Below are positions 24,416-35,716 of a stretch of DNA of 64,000 nt, in pieces (within the stretch, counting starts at the first letter, position 1; every line of letters starts with the position of its first letter). The stretch spans positions 372,001 to 436,000 of the forward strand of contig CM066301.1 in NCBI GenBank assembly GCA_033807695.1. Reading direction: 5' to 3'. The translations under genes were made by a program, and so were the position numbers. The notes under the pieces were generated by a model. That model made no database searches, had not been told where the DNA came from, and worked only from the letters and a program-made list of their open reading frames with translations. Origin of the DNA: Daedaleopsis sinensis (taxonomy: Eukaryota; Basidiomycota; Agaricomycetes; Polyporales; Polyporaceae).

Positions 24416-24422
24416 GTATATA
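24416..24422 (+). promoter_or_regulatory. TATA box of the 79-aa gene
   Basis: TATATAA about 125 bp upstream of the ATG at 24545, a spacing like that of the two hydrophobin genes. Confidence 0.5.
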
Positions 24423-24544
24423 ACGGCGTGGATTTGGCGCTATCTGCTCACCATCAGCTGCATCTCTCGGCATCCTCTCGAGATACACAGAGACATCCAC
24501 TCTCATCCACCAGTACTAGTAACTCGAGCACACATCTCCACAAG

Positions 24545-24784
24545 ATGTCGTACACCACCTACGCCAACGCGCCCGTCTACTCCTTCGCCCTCTCCCCCTC
24601 CGCCAGCTCCGCGTCCCCGAACGCGTTCGCGCTCTTCGGATCCGTCCAGTCTCCGCGCGAGACCTACCACATGTACGAGGACGCACGCCAGGTGCTGCGT
24701 CCCTCGCACGCGAACGGACGCGTCGACTCGTCAGGCTGCAGGAAGGCGGCCAAGTCCGGCCTGAAGAAGATCTTCGGGCTGTGA
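24545..24784 (+). CDS. Small hypothetical protein, 79 aa
   Basis: ATG in context CAAGATGTCG; stop TGA at 24782-24784. Codons are strongly C-ending, as in the other genes. The N-terminus is MSYTTYANAPVYSFAL, followed by a Ser/Ala/Pro stretch and ALFGSVQSPRETYHMYEDAR, and a basic amphipathic tail CRKAAKSGLKKIFGL. No signal peptide and no membrane segment. The frame is open upstream to 24401, but the TATA box makes the 24545 start more likely. No family recognised; the tail could bind membrane or protein (inference). Confidence 0.6.
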   Translation: MSYTTYANAPVYSFALSPSASSASPNAFALFGSVQSPRETYHMYEDARQVLRPSHANGRVDSSGCRKAAKSGLKKIFGL

Positions 24785-26027
24785 ACCCATCGTACTCGGG
24801 ACGCACGTCCCCAACCCATCTCTCCCTACCCCGTCCAAGGGGCCACTCGAAATGGCGCTCCTGCACCCACTTCTCATCGACATCCTTGCTCCCATCGTCG
24901 ATGTCGTTGGACCGCCGCCAGCTCGAGCTTCGCCCCATTGACTCTACCGGCCTTGCGCACATCCGGAGACTAGAGAATCACATCCAGCGACCCAGTGCTT
25001 GCTCGACGCGCCCGCCGTCGACCTCGCAGCACGCGTATCGCGCTACGGCACACCTCCAAGAGATCCAGCGAGATAGGAGGAGAGCCTCGCGGCTACGCCG
25101 ACGGACATTCTGGTTGTGACGCGGACATTGTACCATATGATCTCATTGTATCACGCACGGACATTGTATCATGCACGGCGACCAATCATATATACAACTT
25201 CTCTCAACACCCGGAGTTCTGCCAGTACTTGCCAGTCTGAGTGCCCTCGCTGAGCGCTAGGAGCGCTGATCTTCTAGCATCGCGAGACGGCGCGTCGCAC
25301 TCATTCCGCGTACTACCGCGTACCGCGCGCCCCTTGCTGCCCACCACCGATGACGTCGACGTCGATGTATCCGGCCGGTGAACCAGTTGACCGCCCCGCG
25401 GTCTTGCTCGACTGTCACTCATCGCGCAGCGCCAGCTACTGCCGCAGCCCTCACATGCTTGCATGCGACACACCCTCTACGAGATCCAGCGAGATAGTCA
25501 TCAGGAAAAGTCCCCCTGGCTACTTAGCACTAAAGAGGGTGAAATAGTGTAACAACTCTGATATATAGTGATATAATACCGGTTGATACTAGTAGCTCGA
25601 ATAACCTATGTCCCCCAAACAAATAGTGCGATCTATCGATGATTTAGCCAGAATCATCGTGAGGTTAGAGCTATTGTAGACTCCTAAGTCACAACAGGTA
25701 TCTCACACTGTATTCACACCAAAGCCCGGGATAGACATTAATCTTTATGCATTCAGTTTAGTAGTGTAGATATCAAAATTGATCAGATATTAAATGAGTG
25801 TATATGGAGGGAGCGTGCGGACGGATGATCATGTGTAGTATACAATGTGACTGATTAGCTGTGAGTATAAGGAGGACTCGGAGGATGGATGGGCATGAAG
25901 ATCAGAATCATCGTATACTACAGACTAGACATTAGTAGATGCGGTCGTAGCAGGGCAGAATATACTAGAGCGAGAGGCGAACGGAGCAGGGATCAATCAC
26001 CAAGAGTAATCACAGAGACGGGGGACT
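24785..26027. other. Intergenic, contains a diverged local duplication
   Basis: Around 24960-25080 and 25390-25500 two stretches share the ending GAGATCCAGCGAGATAG and a looser upstream match, offset by about 430 bp. From 25540 the sequence is AT-rich, with no frames, up to the end of the DUF6532 gene. Confidence 0.45.
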
Positions 26028-29000
26028 TCACGACGAGCGCATGTCCTTCACTTTCAGGAAGCTGACCTTGGGGCCTGTCGGTTGCGTCGCACGAACCCCT
26101 CCACTATGACATCTGATGAGAAAGAGGCTTCACAACGAAATAGTTACCACTCACCGAACATCTGAATAGAGACCGTGCATCAACACGTGATACTCCTCAG
26201 GACCATCGTTACGAATGTCATTGAGGGTGTCAATGAGCTCATTGTATGCGCCGCTATAATGGTCACCAGTGAAATCGTTTGCTTTGATTCCGGGCCCTAG
26301 ACGATGATCCTGGATAGCTGCATAGAGCTGATAGGTATGAGTGAGCCGCCAAACCACACGTACACAGAATATCGAACATATCGAACTCACAGCGGTCGCC
26401 ACCAGCGCGAGCATCGGCGCTGGGATCTCGCGCTCCTCAGGCTTGTTCAGAATTGACGACGTGAATTGCGATTCGATCTTGCTACCTTGGCTATCTTTCC
26501 TCTTGAAGAAGAGGCTCTGCATTAAGTTGGCGAAGAGCGGGTCATGAAAGGGCTTCTCGCCCTCAACAGTATTGTTCTGCGGAGTAGATCAATATGGTTA
26601 GATTGTATACTACATAGCATGAAGTAGCGGGAGACGTACCGCATAGTTGTGTGGATAGATAAAGCGCACACCCTCCTGAAGCCAACTACCTTTCTGGTTA
26701 TCGCCTCGCTTCAGTCCGAACGCAGTCCCAACAACACTGTCGGCGGCCCTCTTCACAGGGTTTCGTGTGTTCGCTATGCGTTGCGCAACCTGAAGCAGAT
26801 GTCATGTATGTACTATAGCTGGGAGCCATTGGACGTACCAGTGCTGCGAGCTCCATACCATACTCGTCATCCTTCTTGATCCTTCGCGCCAGCTGACGGT
26901 CTTCACGGTCTTCGGCAGTCTTGACCAGTGCGCGCCGCGACAGATCGTTGTGCTTGGCCATGCCCTCCGGGAACGCATTCTTCAGGAAGAGGTTTGTCGT
27001 AACACGTGCCATGGCATCCCTGACAACGCGCCGGACTCGAGGATGTTGTTCGAGAAGCCCAAGCTTGCCACCCTGTGACGGGTAGACAAGTTCAATGCTG
27101 TCATCACCGTCGTCTCCGCTGGTGGGATCGTCAGAGTCCACTTCATTGTTCTTGCTGAGTGAGAGTTTCCGGGTCGGCTTCTGTAGAGTAAAATCAACGA
27201 TCGAGCGTGAATAGTAGGATATAGATGCGGCACCTCTTCCTTTACCGACGCATTTGCAGTGTGCCGCTTCTTCGGGGGGTGAGTGTCATAGACGTCCCGA
27301 AACTCGGGCTCCTGCCAGTGTGTGGTTAGAAGAAGCTTAGCGTATGGTGGCGGATCGGGGTACTTGATTTACCTCATCAACTTTGCGAGATTTGCCGGTC
27401 GTCGACGAACGCGTGCGTGAAGCTGTCTGAGAAACAGGCCTAAGGTTTACGTGCAGTTAGTGATATTTAGTGAGATAACTGCGACGAACAATTACCTCGC
27501 AGACCCAGATTTCGAGTGCGTGGCATTGGTGTTGTTGTGCTCGCGATTGCGGCCGCGCTCGCTGTTGTCGCGATCGCGATTGCGCTCACGCTCGCCGTTG
27601 CCACGCTCGTGATTGAGCTCGCGCTCGCGGTGGCCGCGGTCGTGATTGCGCTCGTGCTCGCGGTGGCCGCGGTCGTGATTGTGCTCGCGCTCGCCCTGGC
27701 CGCGGTCGTGATTGCGGTCGCGCTCGCCCTGGCCGCGGTCGTGATTGCGCTCGCGCTCGCGGTGGCCGCGGTCGTGATTGCGCTCGCGCTCGCCGTTGCC
27801 ACGCTCGCCGTTGCCATGCTCGCGATTGCGCTCGTGCTCGCGGTGCCCGCGGTCATGATTGCGCTCGCGCTCGCCGTTGCCACGCTCGCCGTTGTTGCGC
27901 TCGTGATTGCGCTCGCGCTGGTCCTTGTCGTGCTTGTGCTTCTCGCGAGTGCCCTGGTTCTTCGACTTGCTCTCGTGCTTGCGCTGGTCACCATTGCTCG
28001 TGCGAGGCTTATCGTTTTCCCAGATGCCCTGCTTGCCTTTGGAATGAGACGGCAGGTGAGGTGGGCGTGGCTCACTGACCCTCTTGTGGTATTTCCGGGG
28101 AGGCTGCAGCTTCTCGGGCTCCTCCTCGTCGCTGCTTAAGATCACCGCCTGTGGTCGTTTGACGGCTGACTTGGAAACGACAGACGGCGATGGTGGTTCG
28201 GATGGCGAAGGACTAGTGGGAGGGGCGCTAGCTGACGTGCTCCTAGCCTGGCTCATAGCGCGCGTGGAAGACGCTCCGCTGCTTGACCCGAGATGTTCGG
28301 GGGGAGCGAACCGATCATTCGGGATCTCGACGATGTCCTCGTGAATATCGTCTTGGTCGACGAACATTGGTTCCTAGGGGAGGGTGATATGTCAGTGAAA
28401 GGTACTTAGTGCGAGTAGACTAGGTCACGTAGCGCCCACGCCCGGATGACGGCACGTACCTCGAAGTTGAACGCGCGTGCCAGCGCAGAGGGATTCTTCT
28501 CGAGCGTCTTGAGATTCGTGTCATCTTCCGAGCTCAACTCTGAGCCATCGTCTTGGTCTTGATATCCATCACCGTCGGCCTTTCCATTGTTGCTATCGTG
28601 ACTTGACTCGGAGTCCGATTCTTCAACCTACAAGTCAGGCGTTCAGCGACTGGCAGCAAGCGTCGGAGAAGACTGCTGGCACGTACCTCAACATCAGCAA
28701 TGTCAGATCGCGAACGAACGGTCTCGGCGGAGATCTTCATTGTCGGCATGCTGAAACGTGTAAAAGAGTGAGTGAACACGCTCATATACACCATGCAAGA
28801 CGATGAACGTACCGCTCATCCTGCGCCAAAGGAACAGTGTCAAGCATCGGAGAGTCGGGCTGGTCAAAGTTGATATCGGGAGCAAGGTATGCATCCTCGC
28901 ATCCCACTGACTGGGCACTTGTAGGTGAGGCCGCCTTAGATGACTTCCTTTTGGACTTAGCTTTGCCTGTGCACCGTGACCAGGTCAAGATTTTATGAAC

Positions 29001-29438
29001 ATAGCGACAAAACACATGGACGTACCCTTGCTGACGGCATCGGTACGGCGCCCAGCTGACACTTCAGCGACTTTGTTAGGTTCACCGACATCTTCAGCCT
29101 GCGCGGCTTTGGCAACGCGAGGTCTTGGAGCGACTGATGTCCATACTACTCGAGGTGAGCTTAGGCTTCGACTAGTGACAGTCAGAATTGAAGTAACTTA
29201 CCTCGTTTCTCTAGCGCGATCTGTTTAGACAGACGCATCTCTGATAAACGTGACGAGAGTCAGTTTGCGCATTCACATTTGCCGCATGAGAAGCGACCAG
29301 CAGCTCACCTCGGCCATCCGGATTGACTGCTTGAGAAGATGGAGGAACAACGGGCTTCGATGGAACATCCACGTTCATCGAGTCATCGTCTTCGGAGGAC
29401 TCGATGTACGCTCGAGTCTGTCGGCGGCCTCTGCCCAT
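26028..29438 (-). CDS. DUF6532 domain protein, transposon accessory, 873 aa, 14 exons
   Basis: Exons (5'->3'): 29309-29438, 29202-29240, 29026-29133, 28813-28966, 28687-28750, 28460-28627, 27496-28373, 27373-27439, 27234-27311, 26839-27180, 26640-26789, 26391-26576, 26155-26327, 26028-26112. All phases fit and most donors are GTACGT. It starts MGRGRRQTRAYIESSEDDDS. Residues 1-220 are acidic, serine-rich and disordered; exon 7 carries an Arg/Glu/His/Asn 11-residue repeat. From about residue 590 comes the DUF6532 fold (LLEQHPRVRRVVRDAM, LKNAFPEGM, ARRIKKDDEYGMELAALVAQ, FIYPHNYA, AYNELIDTLNDIR). If the last GTGAGT is not used, the protein stops at 26151 (846 aa). Such proteins are common in Agaricomycetes, often near KDZ transposases; the role is unknown, perhaps DNA or chromatin binding (inference). 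Confidence 0.8.
27535..27950 (-). repeat. 33 bp coding minisatellite (11-residue repeat)
   Basis: About eight to ten units coding NHDRGHRERER and variants (NHDRGQGERDR, NHERGNGERER), all in frame within exon 7 of the DUF6532 gene. The near-alternating acid/base pattern suggests a charged-helix or RNA-binding-like low-complexity region. Confidence 0.85.
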
Positions 29439-29742
29439 CGGTTTGAATGGAGGTAAAGAGTGAATATGAGAAGGGTAATAATGAGCTAGTTTATCTTATT
29501 GCAGGGAGACGTTAAGGAACGAGGGTGGGGGTACTGGTGGAAGGGAGAGAGTGAAGTGTCAGAGGGAGAGGTGAGCGAAGGCGTACGGCGCTTACTTTCA
29601 AGTCCGCCCGCATACAGTTACTGAACCCAGCTGACTAGAGCTGTACTTTACCATCACTACGGCCAATCGAGCCATCTGCCTGTCTCGCCTCTCAATCCAC
29701 AACTCGCCGTATCTATCGCTAGCACACTCTGATCGGCACACC
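29439..29742. promoter_or_regulatory. Bidirectional promoter region of the transposon
   Basis: 304 bp between the two divergent ATGs with no frame of note. It must hold the promoters of both transposon genes; no clear TATA pair was picked out. Confidence 0.5.
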
Positions 29743-32700
29743 ATGTCCAACACCCAGGTACTTTGTCAAGGATGCGATCAAGGTTTCTCGCAGGGCGGAT
29801 ATCTCCGTCATCTACGCTCAACAACCCAACCGGCTTGTATTGCGCTGCGCGCACAAGAACATCAGTATCCCTCCTCTTCCAGTGACGACGACAGAGATCG
29901 TGACCCTCCCGGACGATCGGCATCTGAGAAGGACTCCGATCTTGAAGAAGACCCGCAGCACAGCGCGGAATCTCCCCAACGTTTCGAAGGGGATTGTCTC
30001 GGTGACTATGACGACGCTTATTGGGACGACTACGACGACTTCCAAGGCGATCCAGAGGGGGATTTCGATCCTGAAGACTCTGCCGATGGAGATGTGCCGG
30101 GACTCGGTGGTGGAGGGTTTGGTGTCGGTGTTGAGGAGCTTTGGGATGAAGATGACGAAGGCGAGAGAGATCTGGGCTGGGAAGCTCCTCAACGAACCCC
30201 CTCTCCTAACAATCCCCGACCTGGGAACGACTCGGAGGATGAGGACCAGCAAGGCGACACCGGTGCACCCAACCGGAACGCCCAGCAACACGCCGCCGCT
30301 CGTCACTTACGCACTCGGACCTACATTGTACAGTACCCCGGAGGCCTGGCAGGCTCCCCGACGGACAAACCCCGCACCCCTTCTGGCTATAGAGCATTTG
30401 GAGCTCACGCCAATGCGGCAAATCCATATGCTCCATTCGTCTCTCGCATCGACTGGGAAGTTGCGAGATGGGCGAAGATGCGAGGCCCCGGATCGACAGC
30501 CCTCACAGAGCTGTTGGAGATTGAAGAGGTGAGTTAGGGTCAGTATCCATCTGTACCTTTCAATATGATACATATTTGTCCGCTGTAGCTCGCTTCCCTG
30601 CTCGGACTGTCTTTCAAGACGTCTGGAGAGTTGAATGCCATTATCGATGAGAAGCTACACTCTGGAAGACCACGATTTATACGTCGTGAGGTGGTTGTCG
30701 CTGGCGAGGCGTTCGATATCTTCTACCGCGATATTATTGAATGTATTCGCGCACTCTACGGTGACCCCGACTTCGCAGATGTCCTCGTCTTCGCTCCGGA
30801 GCGTCATTACGCCGATCCTGATCACACACTCCGCATCTTCTTCGACATGCATACCGGTGAATGGTGGCGCGCGACCCAGGTGAGAACTCGACCGCTCATA
30901 GTAAATTGTCCAGTCAGACTGTCCGCTCATACATATACCCCTTAGAAAGAGCTTGAACGTCGCAAGCCGGGTGCCACAATAGTCCCGATCATCATTTCTT
31001 CTGATAAGACTCAGCTGACGCTCTTTGGCAACAAGACTGCCTACCCAGTGTACATGACAATCGGAAATCTACCTAAGGACGTGCGCCGCAAACCGTCACG
31101 TCGTGGCCACATCCTCCTCGCGTACCTTCCGACTGCCAAGTTACAGCACATCACCAATAAGGCCGCCCGCCGCCGTGCACTCATCAAACTATTCCATGGC
31201 TGCATGAGCATCGTCCTGAAACCCCTTCGAGCAGCGGGGATTGACGGCATAGATCTCACAAGCGGCGACGGCATCACACGTCGGGGACATCCGATCTTCG
31301 CCGTCTACGTTGGCGACTACCCCGAACAGCTACTGGTGACGTGCTGCAAGAATGGGACGTGCCCCAAGTGTAGCATCCCCCGCAATGACGTCGGAGTCTC
31401 CACTGTTCCCCAGCGTCCCCTTCGCGATCTAAACATCGTCAATGCAGCACTCGCCAAAGGCAACGGCAACGCTGCTGAGTTTTCGCGGGCGTGTCGGGAG
31501 GCAGGTATTAAACCTATTCCGCGACCGTTTTGGGCCGAGCTTCCTTTTGTCAACATATTTCGCTCAATTACGCCCGATATCCTTCATCAACTCTATCAAG
31601 GAGTAATCAAGCATGTCGTCGAGTGGCTCAAAGCTGCCTACCGTCCTGAAGAACTCGACGCTCGATGCCGACGACTCCCGCCCAACCACCACATCCGGAT
31701 GTTCCTGAAGGGTATCACCACCCTGCAGCGTGTCACTGGCAAGGAACACTCCGATATGTGCCGGATACTGCTTGGTTTGATCATCGGCCTTCCGCTTCGA
31801 GGTGGTTTCTCGCCTGTGCGCCTTGTACGTGCCGTGCGAGGCATCCTCGACTTTCTATATCTCGCGCGCTACCCTGCCCATACCTCCGAGACACTCGACC
31901 TACTACACGACGCACTTCGACGCTTCCACGCTAACAAGCAGATATTCGTAGACCTCGGTATCCGATTACACTTCAAATTTCCAAAACTGCATTCACTCGA
32001 CCATTACCCCCTATCGATTAAGCTTTTCGGGACGACGGACAACTACGACACGCAGTATACGGAGCGCCTCCACATAGACTTCGCGAAGGACGCCTATCGT
32101 GCTACGAATCGTAGGGATGAATTCCCGCAGATGACTCTCTGGCTCGAGCGGCGCGAGAAGGTCCAACGTCACAACACATACGTCATGTGGCGGCTGCAAG
32201 AGTTGTCTACGTATCCCCTTCCATCTGACAACACTGACGACCGTTCAGGAGGTTTCCAGGCACGCCGCCGGTCGCCTCACGCCACCTCTGGTCCGTCTGC
32301 ACAGTCGAAGTCATCCGACATCCCGATGGACTTCGACGAGTCCGATCCACCCTCACCATCACACCTGCCCCTTCCTGCTCCGCATCACCCCGACTTGACG
32401 AACGATCTCGGCGCGCTCACCAGCATGACGATAGCCAAATGGCCAAGCGTGAAAGCTGTTCGCTTCGGAGCTGCGGCGAAGCGATATGGTGCGACATATC
32501 TTCGCGATAACCTAGCTCGTTTTGTCGTTGCCTATCTAGACTCCACGCTCTCTAGAACCGAAGTCGAGCATGAATCTCTCAAAGTGATCCTTCCGTTCAG
32601 CACACTCCCAGCCTTTCACAAGATCAAACTTCTGCTCAAGGACCCGCAGCAGTTCGGTATCACCGAGGACTTGTCCGATGTCGTGCATGTGCGCCCTGAA

Positions 32701-33199
32701 CGTAAAGACAAGCACGGGCGAGTGGTCCCCGGCCGATTTGACACGGTTCTGGTCAACGATGGGTCCGGTAGCTTTGTTGGGACTCAAGGTGCGTACCGCC
32801 GGGCTATTCAAAGTGTTGTCTATGTATATTCACGTGGTCGCTATAGGATATCAGGTCGCGCAAGTGCGAATGGTGTTCCGCATCCCAAATCGCGCATGCA
32901 AGGTGCTCTTCCCGGGCATGATGTCTCCGGGACATCTTGCTTATGTTGAGTGGTTTACGAAGTTCACTCAGCCGGATCGAGTCAACGGCATGTTCAAGGT
33001 AACACGGTGTCGTGGTCAGCAGGGAGAACGGCTAGCATCAGTTATTGAGGTGCGCAATATTCGTCGGACATGTCACTTGTACCCTATATGCAACGGTCAA
33101 TACCCGCGCGAGTGGACTAGTAGCACAGTACTTGATCAGTGCAATGACTTTTATGTCAGTCCGTTCAGCGACCAACATATGTATATGACTTTAGTGTAG
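29743..33199 (+). CDS. Plavaka-type (KDZ superfamily) transposase, 1,090 aa, 4 exons
   Basis: Exons 29743-30528, 30589-30879, 30946-32788 and 32847-33199; phases agree and the total is 1,091 codons with the stop. N-terminal zinc-finger-like group C8, C11, H23, C32, then an acidic linker. The core has PIIISSDKTQLTLFGNKTAY, GNLPKD, then CCKNGTCPKCSIPRN (second cysteine cluster), TPDILHQLYQGVIKH (about 568-582) and TERLHIDFAKDAYRATN (about 731-747). These are the hallmark blocks of basidiomycete Plavaka elements, which belong to the Kyakuja-Dileera-Zisupton DDE transposases (family knowledge). The C-terminal third is a divergent domain ending near DFYVSPFSDQHMYMTLV. No internal stop or frameshift was seen, so it may be active. 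It probably cuts and pastes the whole 26-33 kb element. Confidence 0.9.
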
Positions 33200-33640
33200 T
33201 ATCTTCTCTATTTCTATGTGTCCGGTGTCCTCTTTCGAAATGTATCACATATTTATCACACATTGAGCGAGACTTGTGTCTATTGATATGTAGTAATCGC
33301 TACTAACCACTACAGTAGATGTGATAGTGATATTGCGTGCTATCTTAGGACTAATTAGCCCGGGGGAGATTTCCTGATTAGTAGGAGGACGTATGCACTG
33401 TTCAACGTTCAAACGTTCATGTGCGAGCGGCTGTAGCAGCTACGCCGACGGACACAGAGTCTGCTGCGAGGCTTGCAATGTAATTGGACCTTCGGGCACA
33501 GCGCATGTAACATCTCGCGAATACGGGTCTGCTCAAACGCAAATGAATCGATAACATCACGCATATACAGCGCATATATACTCAAATATCCCAAGAACGA
33601 GGAGGTATCACGGTTAGCGGGGGGGTATATGGTGTCCACG
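33200..33640. other. AT-rich spacer, likely right part of the transposon and 3' flank of the next gene
   Basis: No gene. Contains short tandem-like words (gtgatagtgata, catatata). The right end of the Plavaka element should fall here. Confidence 0.4.
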
Positions 33641-34631
33641 TCACGCAGTCACGCCAGGGCCGGCCAGCACTAGATTGACGAGGGCAAGCACGGCCATGTT
33701 GAACTGTTTCAGGTTGCCACTGTCGGACGGCGTGACGGTCGCCGTCGGCACCGACAAAGTGGAGGTTGACGAGGGCGCCGACGAAGTAGAGGTCGACAAC
33801 GGCGCCTTCGGGCTAGTGCTGTGTGCACTCGACGACGGCGCCGACGAAGAGGCGGGCAGTTCCTGCGTCGAGCTCGAGCTCGTCGTGGCAGGGGGTGTGC
33901 TTTTATGCGTATGCGTGGAGGTAAGCCTTTCGTGCGTTGTCGACGTCGTCTTTGGCTCAGGCGGGGGCGGCGCGGGCTTGGGCTCGGGTGTGGGCTTGGG
34001 CTCTTCCGCCCCGCCGAATCCCCAGCTGCCGGTCGCTTCACCCTGGTCTTTCCCGCCGGGGACGAGGTATAAGAAGAGCCCGGGGGAAAGGTCGATCGCG
34101 CCGAACGGGCACTCTTCGCACTGTCGACGGCTGTGAGTGAGCACAGACAGTGAGACGATACATGAGACGTACCTCGTCGGTGATTTTCGCGGTCGCTGAT
34201 TTGCCTAGGTAGGAGACTGTGATGGGCGCGTAGCAGTGGGAACCGCCGTCCCATTGCTGCAGGGTGGAGCGTCAAGACGCGATAGCAGCCTGTGAGTGGA
34301 ATATAGGCTTACATGCGTGTTCAGAGCGACGATCTGTGGGCGGGTAAGCAAGAGAGATCATGGTAGTGAAATGATAAGTACTCACGAAATCAGTGTCGTG
34401 GTCATAACTCCCGCACGCGTTCTGACCGACTTCGAAGAAAGTAAAGCGAGTATTCTCGAACCGTTTCCCTAGACGAGTCTCCCTCTCGGAGACGGTGACG
34501 TTGGTATGGCGGCGAGCAATGTTCGAACGTGTGCGTCCGTGCCCATGCACTCCGGGTTCAGCGGAGACGAAGACAGCAGCGAGAGCGAGGAAAACGAGCG
34601 TATTGAGGAAAGGACGGACAAGGGAGAACAT
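33641..34631 (-). CDS. Expansin/RlpA-like double-psi beta-barrel protein with Ser/Thr-rich tail, 276 aa
   Basis: Exons 34386-34631, 34313-34333, 34173-34256 and 33641-34120; the 21 bp second exon codes only IVALNTH. Signal peptide MFSLVRPFLNTLVFLALAAV. The barrel reads FENTRFTFFEVGQNACGSYD, DTDFIVALNTH, QWDGGSHCYAPITVSYLGKS, ATAKITDECEECPFGAIDLS and PGLF. The C-terminal half is a Pro/Lys then Ser/Thr linker (O-glycosylation type) ending in a hydrophobic FNMAVLALVNLVLAGPGVTA, which fits GPI attachment. Fungal members act in the cell wall or at plant and wood surfaces as expansin- or loosenin-like proteins; catalytic activity is not expected. Well conserved and intact. Confidence 0.87.
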
Positions 34632-35344
34632 AACGAGCCTCGAAGTAAGGACTGGCGGGATGAGAGCTGTGGTGAGGAAGGGGAGGGGAGAGAGAGGGTG
34701 AGGTAGGCGAAGACCTTATATATCCGTCTATGACGCGCTTCTCCAACGTCAAAGAAGCAACCCGTTGTCCAACCTCGTCACGCTTGGCAGGTGTCGCAGC
34801 CATAAATAGACCACAAATGCACGGAGGTACCAAGTCCTGAATCCGTCTCCTTGTCACTACTAACCGATCTCGTCGGCAGGTACCAACAGGTCTGGAGTGC
34901 CAGCTGCAGGACAGCCTTGATCGTTTTGTTGAGTGCGGCAAGTGGTGGAAATAAACTAGAGAAATTCGTCAATGCATGGCACACGTGCAGCATCTAGTGT
35001 CCGCTGAAACGCAAGAGACGATGAAGCAGTAGGTTCGCCAAACTTGCACGCTTTCCAGCATCCGTTCTATAACGTACGGTTCTCTTCCGTCCGCCATGAG
35101 TAAGTAGCAGACGCAATAAGATGACTAGAATAACAACTCACCACCATTGCACACATACTCGAGCCTGATATCGACGGTCAAGTAGGTCAAGTAGGTCTCC
35201 TTGAATATACGACTTCTTTGTTGATGGTCGCGAAAGGCTGTAGTATGATATGTTAGTAGAAATCGCTCCGAGTCGGCCGCGGGCTGTGTCGAGAAGTCGT
35301 GAAATTAGTCGGTCATTTCATGGGTAATCGGTGTAGTACATCTA
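34632..35344. other. Spacer between the expansin-like gene and the 9.3 kb array
   Basis: No gene supported. The array similarity begins near 35335-35345. Confidence 0.5.
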
Positions 35345-35716
35345 GGTGTGATTGTTCTCTTTGCGTCCTGCAGCGCACGCTTATACACGCCTGGAGAACA
35401 GGGAACTTGAAGGAGGTACAAATGCGCATGCGCATCGTCGTCGTGGAACAAAAGTCGAGCGCCAATAAGTAATTGCCCGAAACGGGCGTCTTGGTCGCCG
35501 CGATCACAAGACGTGAAATGGTTGGGGGAGGCGTGTCTAACGTTAACCTTCACACTACTTGCACTCGTTATTATCATCGGAATCCCAGATCCCCACACTC
35601 TCTTTCTCCCTCTCTCCACATCGACGGGCTGCGCTGGTCGTCGTTCGCCACGTCCTGCTCGTCGTCGTCAACGTCCTGCTCGCCGTTTCCCGCGTTCCGC
35701 TCGCCTATCGTCCGCC

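Larger units (their letters stand above)
26028..33199. mobile_element. Plavaka/KDZ-type DNA transposon (coding part)
   Basis: Two divergent genes, transposase (+) and DUF6532 accessory protein (-), share a 304 bp central gap. All reading frames are intact. The span given is only the coding part. The true ends must lie outside it, and no terminal inverted repeat could be fixed by eye in 25.5-26.0 kb against 33.2-33.6 kb. Confidence 0.7.

Noticed and set aside
27516..28139. 207-codon plus-strand Ala/Val/Leu-rich frame
   Set aside because: Antisense of the 11-residue charged repeat; its hydrophobic look comes from reading that repeat backwards.
25560..33620. Terminal inverted repeats of the Plavaka element (gcccggg at about 25725 and 33358)
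   Set aside because: The two words lie in the same orientation and similarity does not extend.
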